From Apis mellifera (lineage: Eukaryota; Arthropoda; Insecta; Hymenoptera; Apidae), in assembly GCF_003254395.2 (NCBI RefSeq), contig NC_037646.1, positions 5,861,881-5,925,880 of the forward strand: DNA of 64,000 nucleotides. The letters run 5' to 3'. Numbering within the stretch: the stretch's first letter is position 1; each line of letters opens with the position of its first letter. A program made the translations under genes and the position numbers. Below are positions 1 to 13,016 of this stretch, in pieces. The notes beneath the pieces were generated by a model, which did not search any database, was not told where the DNA came from, and saw nothing but the letters and a program-made list of their open reading frames with translations.

Positions 1-1073
1 ATTATAAATAGTGAAATAGATTCAATAAATGAATTTTTTTATTATTATTTCTTTTGATAGAATGTTTTAAAATTCCTGTTGTCCGGATTTTTATTTAAGT
101 TTCATCAAATATTTTATATTAAAATATTCACATCATTATTATTATATATAGTATATATTAGTTAAATATATATTATGTTTCACGAAACTATTTAGAATAT
201 ATCTATATTTATTTATATTAAAAATTAAAAATTAAAATTCTAATTTTCAAAGAAAAATAACAAAAATATATCTAATTGACATATCTTTAATCATGTGTCA
301 AGAATTATGAAACAACTATGATCAAGAACAAATACAAAAAGAATAGATCATAGGGAATTAATGCAATCTCTAGAATGCCGCAGATGAAACTATAATAAGG
401 AGAATAACCTAAATAAGGAGAATAACTAATAAGAAAATAGCAGAATAAAAATTGATTAACACTATTTCTCGAATTCCAAAAATATTCTTTCAAAGACAGA
501 TTAAAATAAGAATTGGGAATCAATGTCATCTTTTGAATATTTTTAAAAACATATTTTTATACTTAAGATTGCATTAACGATCAATTCTTATATTTCTATC
601 TTTTTCTTATTTACTTTTTTTATTTATATTTACAAATTCAAATATTCAAAAGATGGTATTGATTTTTTTTTTATCATTAATTTATATTATTATTTAATTT
701 ATTGATTGAAAATTTTAATAGAATCTGTTCCATTTTTTTATATATTGTACTTTTTTGTATTTTTATTTCTATATATCACATAATTTCTGCATTCACTAAA
801 TTCTAAATCATAAAGAATATCAATATATCAATAATATCAAATTCTTTAATTTTTTTCACGATCTTTTAAAATATAAAACATAAAATTTTATTATATGTTG
901 GGTTATCTACTATCATTTGTAATGATACTTAAAAAGTGAGAATTAATTAATTAAAATAATCCATTATTATTTGTAGCCAAATTTGTAGCAATCTGACAAT
1001 AACGTTGGTAAACATTGTTAGATTTAGTAAGTTGATGACTAAGCTATTATATGTATATATCTTATTGTTCGAA
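1..1073. other. AT-rich intergenic DNA
   Basis: Very AT-rich sequence with homopolymer runs. A short near-repeat of aataaggagaataac occurs at about 397-433. The minus-strand open frame at 305-529 shows no recognisable domain and is expected by chance at this base composition. No gene is supported here. The frame of the downstream coiled-coil ORF stays open back to 960, so an upstream exon joining near the two TGTAG sites at 972-988 cannot be excluded. Confidence 0.6.
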
Positions 1074-1907
1074 ATGGATATAATTGCAAGTGTAAAAAAT
1101 AATAACAATGAAGATAAAATTCAAATGATTTTTGAGATGCTTAAACAACAAATAGATGAGTACAATATTATAAGTAAGAAAAATAAAATATCAAGAACAG
1201 AATTAAGAAAGGAAAAAATCCAAAAATTAGTGACAGAAGAAAAACATTTGTCCACAGAGTTTCAAAAAATTAAAAAAGAATTAAAACGTTATGAAAAAAA
1301 ATATGAAAAGGCATTAAAAAAGAAAGTGAAACTATTGAAAATACAAATTGAAGAGGATCGACGTAAATTAGAAGCTACAAAACAAAAATATTACAAATTA
1401 GAAACTTACGTAAATATAGCAGAAAAGATAAAATCAAAAAAAAAAAGTAAACCATTAAAAGTCAAGATGATGTTACCTAAATTTATACAAAAGAATCTAC
1501 CACTTAGTAAAAAGATTAAAATCAAAATTAAGAAAAACGAAAAATTAGGTAGGCGTGAAATGCACTTTATAAATGATATTAATGGACAAAGTGTATCTTC
1601 TAATTTATCTTCTAATTTAGTAAAAATTATAAAACCTACAATGAATACTCGAGAATGTAAAATTGTATTACAAAGATTGACGGAAGAGCAAATGAACAAA
1701 TATATTAGTCAAAATAGGTTAAGTCAAGAACGTATAACAAAAAAGCGTATAACACGAGATTCTTTAAAAAAAAATAATGAAAATGAAATAAGTACGATTT
1801 ATCCAAGATGGCATATAAAAATTCCAAAATCAGTATTTCAAGAAAGTCTCTTACGCATTAATAATTTTAATCTAAATTCAACTTCTATCTCAAAAGATGT
1901 TATATAA
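1074..1907 (+). CDS. Lysine-rich coiled-coil protein, unknown function
   Basis: Open frame of 277 codons plus stop in a region where chance frames are short. I do not recognise the family. From the chosen start, roughly residues 20-125 are rich in K, E, Q, L and I with heptad-like spacing (IQKLVTEEKHLSTEFQKIKK), consistent with a long coiled coil. The rest is strongly basic and ends in a Ser/Asn-rich tail after PRWHIKIPKSVFQESLL. I chose ATG 1074 because it has a purine at -3 and G at +4. ATG 1035 would add 13 residues with a short hydrophobic stretch (LLYVYILLF) in a weaker context. The frame remains open upstream to 960, so this could be the last exon of a spliced gene. A canonical AATAAA lies at 2058-2063, about 150 nt past the stop. 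It runs convergently to the ADAMTS gene. No signal peptide or enzyme motif is seen. That it is coding is inferred from length and composition only. Confidence 0.6.
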   Translation: MDIIASVKNNNNEDKIQMIFEMLKQQIDEYNIISKKNKISRTELRKEKIQKLVTEEKHLSTEFQKIKKELKRYEKKYEKALKKKVKLLKIQIEEDRRKLEATKQKYYKLETYVNIAEKIKSKKKSKPLKVKMMLPKFIQKNLPLSKKIKIKIKKNEKLGRREMHFINDINGQSVSSNLSSNLVKIIKPTMNTRECKIVLQRLTEEQMNKYISQNRLSQERITKKRITRDSLKKNNENEISTIYPRWHIKIPKSVFQESLLRINNFNLNSTSISKDVI

Positions 1908-2057
1908 TTAAATATATTATGTTTAATTATTGTTAGTAAAATCTATTATACATTAAGAAAATTTTGTATTAATTATCAAGTTGTCAAATTGCAATTATTT
2001 ATTGCAATTATTGCAATGATTTTATTATCATAGCCAAAAAATTAATAATTTTAAGAA

Positions 2058-2063
2058 AATAAA
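2058..2063 (+). terminator. Candidate poly(A) signal for the coiled-coil ORF
   Basis: Canonical AATAAA about 150 nt after the stop codon at 1905-1907, followed by an A-run. AT-rich DNA yields this hexamer often, so the assignment is tentative. Confidence 0.3.
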
Positions 2064-3092
2064 AAAAAAAATATTTATTGTATGATAAAACTCTAAAAGA
2101 AAGTATTATATATATATACATATATATAGTACATATATAATAATATAATTTTATAATATTTATATAAAGTTTTGCACATAGATCGTTAATATTACAATAT
2201 ACAATATATAATTAATAAAAAAAATAGAATCTCATGCTTTAAAAAATTGTTAATTATTACATTATTTAAATATATAGTTAGTATATATTATTAGTATATT
2301 ATATAGTTAATATGTATTGTATAACAAAACTCAGTGTTATACAATATATATTATTGTACATATATACAAATTTTACAGTAATATTTATAGAGTTTTGCAT
2401 ATGGAATATTTAATATAATAAATAATTAATATGCTGAAAAGTAGTTAATTATTATGTATATTATGTATTTTATTTTTATTTTTGAAATAATTATTGTAAA
2501 ATGTTAATATAATTAAAATATAATTTCAAATACATTATATACAATATTTTTGTATAATATTATAATATTATATTATATTATAGTTTAATAAAATGTAATT
2601 AATACATAATTTAATGTATAAATTGTCATTATATAAATAATTTAATATTTGTTATTATAATTATATGTTGATGAGGAAAGAATTTTTGTATAGTAAAAAA
2701 AATTTCTAAATGAATACGGGAAATTTTTGTTTGTGAATTTAATATATTTAAATAATTGCCGTACACTGGTACTAATTATCTATTCTACATTAAGTTACAC
2801 ATGAATGATATTAAAATTAAATATATACTAATAAATTATTATTAAACGAAACTGTACAATGCTGTTTCGCTATACTAGCGCTTAGAACATTAATAAGCTT
2901 ATTTGCTTATTCTTGTCTTATGGACAGGCAAAAAAAGGAAATGTTAAATCAATTATGAATTTCGAGATCGCAGATTATGAACTTACATGCATTTGCAATA
3001 AGATAAATATATTTCAAAATATTTGCAAAATATACTTGATATGTTAGCAAGATGAAGACAATTTATTACCTTTTAAAGAAATTCAAGTAAAA

Positions 3093-3175
<83 letters not shown>
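3093..3175. repeat. Compound (TA)n-(GA)n microsatellite
   Basis: An uninterrupted TA run (about 3094-3118) passes directly into a GA run to about 3175. The GA part is a perfect purine strand. It is intergenic. Confidence 0.95.
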
Positions 3176-3180
<5 letters not shown>

Positions 3181-6100
3181 CGAGTGTAAAAAACAAAATA
3201 CAAATGAAAAAAAATTGTCATGTATTAGTTGATAAATTATCATTTGATATTCAATATATATGTATATAAGAAAACATATATATGATTATGCAATACATTT
3301 CTTAATGAGTCTTCAAATTGCAGATTTTATTTATTGACAATATATTTAATGAAAAAAATATAATTCTAAAAAATAAATAAATTTTAAACATTAAAAAATA
3401 TTCGTCAATATATAATCAAGTTATACAATTCATTTTCTTTTTTTGCTTTACATTATTTTTTCGTTACAAATATTATTTATTTATTTATTATCGTAATTGT
3501 AATCATATATGAATTAGAATAATCTAATTTGCTTTTTTTTATTTATTATGATTTGCATTAATGTAATTTTGATCATACGGCTATACAAAATTTATATTCT
3601 CTTTTTCGATCTATATTGATTATTTAAAATTTACAAATATTGAGAAAGGCAGTAAATCGATTTACTACTCAATTGTTGTTTTATTATATAAAGTGATTCT
3701 TGGAACAGGTGATTTTTTCTTATTGAATATTGATAAAATAAAATTATTGATAGAAATGATATCTCGTGTCATATTTTATATAAAAGAAATATATTAAATA
3801 TTTCAATAATAAAAATATGAAATATTTATAAATTTTATAATTTATTTTTAAATACTTTTGCTTATAAAATATAGTAAAAGTATTTTGTGGTTCTATATAA
3901 AAAAAGATTTTCTTTGTTTTTATTTTGTTTTAAAAAATAATAAAAAGAATATATAGTTTCAATTTATAGAATCACCCTGTATATTATTCAAATATTCGCT
4001 TTTTAAAAAATACTTCTTAATATAATCATTATATTGATATAATAACATAAATTATGGCAGTCTGTTGAAATATTACATATATATATATGTAATACTTCTA
4101 GTTCTAAATTTCCTTTAATTTTTTCATTAAAATCTAATGAGAAGGAAAAAATTAGTCATACCTCAGCCAAAACGGATTTGTACTTACAAAAAAAAACAAT
4201 TGTTTTGATATTTTGGTCTAGGTACGATATCTATTTTTAAATATCTCCTTTCTCATTACTTATTTTAATTGATTTTCATTGATGGATATGTAGAATTATA
4301 TGAATATTTGATCAAAAAGATAATGTCAACAAACGATATGAATGATATGTCTACTTAATAATTTAGAAAAGTTTGAAAATATACAAAATAATTCTAACAA
4401 GTTATATATCTCTATTCTAAGTGAAATTAGAATTGCAATTAGTCCTTTCCATTTAGAGCAGAGATATAACTTGACTTAGTTGTTGAAATCATCCAATGCT
4501 ATGTTTAATGCTCTCCTAAATCTTCATTAAAAAAAGGTGTATATGTGCATATTATAAATATATTACACTTAATATATTAATTCAGTAAATGTATTCATAA
4601 ATTAATCGTTTATTAATCAATATATATGTTATGTTTATTCAATAAATATATTCACAAATAACTAAATTTAAAATTTTACTAATAGAGCTATATTTTAAAT
4701 TTATTCTAGAATTATTCTATTCTTTCTGATTTAATGAAAATATGTATAAATTTTTTAGCATTTTTATTATTTAATTAATTACTTAAATTTTATATATATA
4801 TATATAGACTAATAAATGTATACATTTACTAAATTCTATGTTTTTATTTTAATATATGTATTTTTATAAAATAATCGATGTAGAACTGAATAAATTATTA
4901 TCCAATCATTACTGATATTCATTATATGTATAGTCTCGAGTTAATAAGTTAATTCGTTTAGAGTTTCGATTAGCTAAATCAGCTAACTCCTAAAATACAT
5001 TACATTACCATGCTAAATTATAGCTTGTTTATGATATTATTATTATACGCGTCGCTAAAATTGCAAAATACTAAAATCAAATTATGATCCTGTTGTAATG
5101 TAATGTATTGTTCTATATATCTAGCATTTAAACGATATCTATATTTGTATTTTTTTCTGCTTTTGCTCTCTTTGAATATGAGATTGGTGCAGAAAAATTC
5201 ATTATATTTAATATTCAATATATATAGAAAACGTGAAAATATAAAGATATAGTGTTTCTCGGATTAGTGTAACATTCGTACATCTGTAAAGAATTAATAA
5301 TAAGTTAAAATGAATATGACTGATATTTTATTTCACTTAGATATAATGTAGTTATAAAAATAAGAAAAAATGAAAAAAAAAGAATAACAAGTACAAAAAC
5401 GAAATTATTACACGAAATTATACAATAAAATATTAAATGAAATCTATATTTATTTATAATTTATTTATTATTTATAATATATTTTGTCATAATTTTTCAA
5501 GTTTTTATAAGAATTTTTAAAAATTTGATTCAATGTTTAACAATATACAAAAATTTAAATTGTTAATTTTTAATAAAATTTTTAATAAAAATATAATAAA
5601 TTCTAACTTTATTTTAATTTTATTCTTGTTGTCAAATCAAATGATAATTAATTTTTTAATGTCGAATGTCGTTATACTAATTCGATGAACACTTTACATG
5701 GCAGTGGCAAAACATATTGTTTCATGCAATAAGGAAATATGTCTCGTTTATGAATTTGTTTCGTGTTTTTTTTTGTTAATATACCTTAACTATTAAGAAT
5801 AAATGTTTTTATATTTGGATTTCTGTTAAACTTTATTATTTTTTATTTATTCTATTTATTTCTATTTGTATCATTAGAAAAATGTTTTCTATTATATTTC
5901 TATTATATAAAGAGAATATTTTTCTTTTGATAAAAATATTAATAAGTAAAAATATATTTATATAAGTAAAAATATATCTGAATATTTAATTATTTTCATA
6001 AACATTTGATAATTATGATTATATTTTTCTCGATAATAAATATTCGATAATATATTTTTCTTGAGAAAGATTATATTTCATAAAAATTTTAAATAATTGT

Positions 6101-7473
6101 TTCTTGATAAAATCGCTATTTTTGAATAAATTATAGTTATAGTTTCATAGTTTACAATATATCTTATTAAAATAGAATTAACAACTTTATTTAGAAAAAA
6201 ATTTAATATATCTATTATAGAAAACATTCTAACAATGAAATTTTAATAATAAAAAGTGAATTGAAAGAATAAAATTTTAATTGGCTCTAGATTATGTCTT
6301 CACTCATGCTTAATTAATTTCATTCTTTTTAAGTAAACCTATAATAGCACCATTGTTTTAGAAGATTTGGAAAAAAGCAGTCTAATTCTTCTTGAATATG
6401 ATCAATCATAAATCCTTGATTGAATCTTTTCAACTTCATTAAAGCAAACGTATTTTTATGGATTTTATATCGTTCGCCATTTTTTTATTTTTGTACTTAG
6501 TTGCATACATTTTACTATATTACTTTTCATTTTTCGTATGCGCATTTTTTTTTCCTTGTTAGATAAACAATTAGCTTTTCGGGCAGTCATGTTTTAATGA
6601 GTATAAATAAAACGAATACTGCAATTCTTACCGGACATTAAGTTACTTATACAACTAAATGAATCTGTTAATTGAACACAAAAATGTTAGAATTCGATGA
6701 ATAATTCGGAAAGATGAAAAATTCACATAAATTCACATTTTGTGAAACTATATGTAATATCCTATTTGGAATTTATTAATTTTGAATAGTATTTCGCTTT
6801 AAGTTTTTTCTTATTTAATATTTTAAATATAAAAATATTTTGGAAAATCGCTTATTAAAAACGATTGCTACGAATATCCTTCTTATTAAATAAAACTATT
6901 GAACAATTAAATGCAATTCGAATAATTAACTAATATTATATTAATTATTTTTTACCATATTTGATATTTTATAGATTTCAAGATTTTCTACACATATGAT
7001 TTTCTACGCAACATTCTATAATCTTCTTTTGACATTGATATATAATGATTATTTTGTTAAAAATCACAATGACTAATAACGATTTAAGCGAATGATTCAA
7101 AGATAAGCTCGAAGTGAAAATATTGATTCGGTAATGGATCTTGTCGATTTCATCTTGTGTTTGTCGAAGTCTTTTGTGACATGTTCAAAAATCCATTAGT
7201 GGAATTTCTATCTGTTGAAAAACTATAATATTGTTCGTGATAAATTTACAATTATAACTATAAAATAATAATTATATCAATTTTATAATCAAAAGTAAAA
7301 AAAAAAAAAGACATTTCTTATCAATTTTTACTATAATATATTCTATTTTTAAAAGCATATGTTCAATGTAAATATTAGTTAGTGTAATATTAATAATTAA
7401 TACATTTCAAAATTTTGTTTTACCTACCTATATTTTACAGATATTTAAAGATTATTAAGCTTTATAAGATGGA

Positions 7474-7563
7474 CTACGGTGGTAAAACATCCAGTTTTAA
7501 TCCGTTCTTAGGCTTACATGAACCACAATAGCCTCCACATTTTCCAGTGACATGTTGACTGTT
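7474..7563 (-). CDS. ADAMTS9: ADAMTS exon 24: GON C-terminus and stop
   Basis: Last coding exon, 29 codons plus TAG at 7474-7476. It follows a CATAG acceptor in phase 0. It encodes a Cys-rich end (GKCGGYCGSCKPKNG) and finishes LDVLPP. The four closely spaced cysteines fit the disulphide-rich close of GON domains. The 131-bp intron to exon 23 is AT-rich. Confidence 0.92.
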   Translation of the reverse strand, partial: NSQHVTGKCGGYCGSCKPKNGLKLDVLPP

Positions 7564-8211
7564 CTATGATTAGAAACATAATTATGTTTCATATAATATT
7601 CCATCATTAGTTATTTTTCAATTTTTTAATAAATAAATATTCTTATAACAGGAAAATAATATTTTATGATATAAATAGAATATTATAATCTTACAATATG
7701 ATTAATTTTTATTGATGTTCCGCGTGTTGCTGTCCAAACAATACTTGATGATAATTTTAATTGAGTTCCACTTAAATTAATACTAAAATGACCTTGAGCA
7801 CAATGTGCAATACTATTACAGTCACCAGCTGTGCCATATTCGACACGATTTGAGCCCGTCATCCACGAAAATGTGTAATCATTTTCTAAAAGGTACAAAA
7901 TATATATTTTTTAAATTTTTATTTATCACATAGAACTATTTAATTAATTATTATTAAAAATATTATACCTATAATATACAATTCTACAGGATCGATTCGC
8001 ACCCTTCTGAACGTTGTCTTCCCAGAAGTGGAGCAACTGCAATTGTTGTTCCTTGGTCCATTATATGGGCAGACATAAGGATCATTAAATCTAAAATATA
8101 TAATAAAAAATACATAATATAATCAATTTTTAGTATTAAAATTATGCTGTATAATTAATTAAATTAATTTTCTATAATTAGAATATGATCAGAAATTTAT
8201 TTATATGTATA

Positions 8212-8251
<40 letters not shown>

Positions 8252-10125
8252 TATAATTTTTTTTTAATATATATTTGTTTTGAGAATTCTGCAGGCTATG
8301 TAAAAATTTCATATTCAATTTAATCTAAATCTATATTCAGACCAAAATATAAAAAAAAATTTATAAGTAAGTTCAATATTAATTGCTATAGACAAATTAA
8401 AGACTTAAAATATAAATATAATAAAAAAATATAATAAATTATATTTATTATATTTATTAGAAATTTATTTATATGTATAATATATATATATAAAATTTAT
8501 AATTTTTTTTAATATATTTATTTTGAGAATTCTGCAAGCTATGTAAAAATTTCATATTCAATTTAATCTAAATCTACATTCAGACCAAAATATAAAAAAA
8601 AATTTATAAGTAAGTTCAATATTAATTGCTATAGATAAATTAAAGACTTAAAATATAAATATAATAAAAAAATATAATAAATTATATAACATATGTCAAA
8701 AAAAATGTTAATAAGAATATGTTAATGAGAATAATACAAAAAATCTTTCATACTAACGTCTTGTCATATACTTCCGCGTAATTTTCCTGAGGACCAGCCG
8801 GCAGTGTCAAATATTCTTTTGGTTCAGAAGTTAACATTCCATGACAATAAATCGACATGCTTCTTCCACCTAAGACCAAATTGTACTCACTATCCTTGGT
8901 AGTTTTGAAATACTTCTTTACCTCAAGACAAGACATTGCATAACATTTTCTTTGGTTGCATTTTTGCTTTCGTTGCGGCTTAAATCGCTTAGGACATTTG
9001 TAACGAGCTACTTTTCTACCATTTCTGTCTAAGCAGAATATTCTTCGTGTTTCACGACCCTTCTGTCCACAGGCATGACTGCACTGTAATTGAAATTTTT
9101 TCAAATTATTTCTTTAGCATTTTATTTTTTTTATATTTTAAAAATATTAAATATTAAATTAATAATGTATAGAATTATTTGTTAATTTTTTGTCAGTATT
9201 TTAGTATATATTTTCTATTTATATAAAATTTAAATTTTTCTTAATCAAATATTTTTAAATATTATAGAATTGCTATTGTATTTATTTTCTATAAATTCAA
9301 AAAAAAATATATATATATTCCATGGAATATATTTTGTCAGTGAATTAAAAAAAATTAAAAAAAATTTTTTTCAATTTTTTTTCACATAATATCATTCTCC
9401 TTGATTTTGTTACATCATGAATATTTCTTTGCACATTCTGCATTACTAGTAGTAATAAATCGAAGCATCTATTCCACAAAATGGCGCTGATCGAAATTTT
9501 TTGATCACTGTTTAATTTATCGACAAAAATTAAAATGTATATATATTTTAATTAATAGAATTACTTGAAAAAATTTTTTTATTTATATTCGCCATCAATA
9601 TTTTTATATATAATGCTATTTATATAAAATAGATAAATATATTAAATTTTAGAAAATTTTAACATGCCACTTCTTTTTCAATTATATTTTCTTGATCCAA
9701 AATTAATTTAATTAATTTAAGTAAATTTGCCAGAAATTTCGATTTCATAATAGAAGAATGTAATTTAAAAAGAGAGTACATATAATTTTCTTTATATATA
9801 CTTTTTCTAGAATAAAAATTCAATCAATACTTTGTTTTATTACGTTAAACTTACCTTTTTCCACGGTCCAGCATACCAATAATACTTATCATCGCATTCT
9901 CGTAATTTGCAAAATTGTTGATTCTCAGGTTTTTGATCAATTGGACAACTATCGGTGGGTGTAGGATCGATCAATCCATAGCGATTAACACGATGACAGC
10001 TTACTGTTCTTGTTTGAATTCCTTGTCCACACTCTTTCGAACACTTGAAACAAATCAATTGACTGTAGTATAAAAAAGAAATAAAAATGATGAAAAATGT
10101 TTTTAATTTTTATAATGTTTCATTC

Positions 10126-10199
<74 letters not shown>

Positions 10200-12967
10200 G
10201 AATATATATTAAAAAAAATTGTTATATTTTTTAAATTTTTTTATTGGAAATAATGTTTATGTAATTTTTTTTAAGGTTTTTTTAAGGTTTTTATTACTTG
10301 TAGAAAATTTCTCGATAAATATTCTTCAAGAATAAGCAAAAAGCATGATAATTTATGACAAACATTTCATGGCCATGCGTTATTCATTTATATAAATTGT
10401 ATAAATTTAAAAATTGAATATTCACAGATATTATAGTGACATATAAATGTATATGATAATACATAAAATATAAAACATGTAAATTGATGTTTTGTTAGAA
10501 ATCATTAAAAATTTTATCTTATAATTATTTTCATCTTATAAAAAAGAATTATATAAATTACTTATTATTTATTTTTCTTACAACAAACAATTACTATAAA
10601 TGCAAACTTTTTTTTTACAATATCTTGTATATAAAAAAATGATGAAACATGTAATAATTTTTCATTGCAATAAATTAAACTGCAAACGTTTCAATGAAAT
10701 AATCATTTCGTAATCTGCATACTATTCACTCATTCAATGGTAAATAAATGTGCGTTTTAATTAAGAAATAAATATAATAGATAAATATTTTTATAGAATT
10801 ATGATATTCTATGAATGCTATGAAATTATAAATTTATGCATTGGTATTAAAAAAGAATAATGAATGACATCAATATCACGTGTCATGCATATGGATGATT
10901 TCTACATGCTGCATCAATAGAATATATTTCAAGAAGATCATACAAGTCGCATGCTTATTCGAATGATCAAATATGCAATTGCGAATCAATTGGAATTAAC
11001 ACATAAAGTTATTATATTGTTAATAGAATGAATTATTATACTATTTCTCACATGGAATTCAGTGGAAGAAACAAATATTTTTGTATAGTTGCTAATTTCT
11101 TTATATTTATTCTTGAGATAAATAAAATAAAAAAGTTTATCTTTAAAATGGAAAAAAATATCAGAGGAATATAAAAATTATTAAGACATATTAGGATAAT
11201 ATGAATTTTGGATTGCATCTATTGGATCTTGGAATGCACCAAGATTTGGAAAAGGATGAAAAATGTCTATTGTTGATGTGTAACAATTTTCTTTTAAATT
11301 TGAAATTAAATATAAATATATGATAATCGTCGTGATAATTATTGAATCGTTTATAATTTTTTATCGAAGAGATTAACAAAAATTGGTTAAAGATTAGTGA
11401 AGACAATGTCCCTCGAACCATATAATAGAATACGACTTCCCAATGAATATCAATTTCTTCAAATCAATTTTGAATGTCGAACATACAAAATCGAGTTTAC
11501 AAATATTTAATATTTATAGTATAGTATATTTAATCATCAAATATGATATATCTCATTTAAATTGATTAATATTTTCAATTCATATTTTTTTTTTACAAAT
11601 ATATTTCAAATATAGTTATCACAATATAATAAATTTGTAAATAGTTTTTCAATTATGATTTATTTATTCATCAAATTTATCAGTAAACTCGATCGAAAGA
11701 ATCTAATCAAAACAAAAACCGAATATGGAAATTGGATCGAAATGATCAAGAGCCAAGCAATGCAAAACATGATCGATAGATTATAGATCATAGCGGCGAG
11801 GTATGAAGATACCTCAGACCAAGGTCCTTCCTGCCAAATATAGTTGCAAGCAATACGTCGACAGGGCCTCTGTGATCTCGGTTTTCTTAGACCAAGCCTC
11901 GAGCAGTGCTCGTCCCTTACGGTTACTTCCGGCCCGTGGTTTCCTCTCCTCATTGTGCATTCTACCCTTCGTCTTTGAAGTCCAGTACCGCATGATTTCG
12001 AACACTGCAAAACATTTTCGTTCGATCCAAACTGCGATGGAAACGTCTTAACTCTTTTCGACTTCTGATATTTACACTTCCTTCCGCATTAGTGAAAAAG
12101 AATAGTTTCTTGTATTTTAATCAAGACTTATTATGAAACTAAAAAATTTCAGAATTCACAAAACAATGATGAATAGAAATGTTTTTAATAATTTCAATTT
12201 AATTTATTCTGTTAGAATCTAATAAGGATTATTAATATTTTTATTATATAAGATGAATAATTTTTATTTTTTATTTATTTTTTAGAATTATTATTCTTTG
12301 TTACATACATTCTACATATACATTGTAGAAAATTGTTTTTTGTAAAGTATTGTAAAGTTAGAAATTATGTTAACATTAATAAATATTATAAAATTGTGAT
12401 AGCTTAAACAATGGTAAAATTAAAAATTCACAACATCGACACAAATGAATTAATTTAATTAATTTAATTATTTTATTTTGATTGATAAATTAAATAAAAA
12501 AGTCAATCTATGATTCTTATTTTACGTATAAATTAACAAAATCACTTTCTTTTATTCTTATTATAAATAATATTTTCATATAAATAATAACAACAAATAA
12601 CAATATAGCACAAAGATTATAAGCAAAAAATTATAAATTTGTTTATTTTTATTTTTCATTCGCAATAATATGTAGTAATGCTGTTATAAATATCGAATAA
12701 TCAGTTATGATTAATTTATTTAGTATAAAAAAAAAAGCGATATTGAAAAGAAAATAATAATAAAAAAAATGGTACTTACAGGAGTCCAATTAGAAGTTCT
12801 CCATTTGCGGAGAATATTTACACAAAGTCTTTTTCGACAGGTTTTCTCTGCTTCTGGTTTTTCGCTCTCATGGCAGTTTTCATCTGATATACTTTCACCT
12901 TGTGGATTTTGACAATATACTCGTCGATATTGAGTTCCTAATCCACATTCTACGTTACACTAAATTG

Positions 12968-13016
<49 letters not shown>

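Larger units (their letters stand above)
1908..7473. other. AT-rich intergenic DNA between convergent genes
   Basis: About 5.6 kb of strongly AT-rich DNA between the coiled-coil ORF (+) and the ADAMTS stop codon (-). It contains a TA/GA microsatellite and many A or T runs. The frame at 5018-5218 (-) has no recognisable motif. The ADAMTS 3' UTR must begin here. The nearest canonical AATAAA on the minus strand is at 6772-6777, about 700 nt past the stop, so the poly(A) site is not resolved. No RNA gene was recognised. Confidence 0.6.

Noticed and set aside
11803..12051. Plus-strand frame over exon 19
   Set aside because: Shadow of the TSP1-9 exon on the opposite strand.
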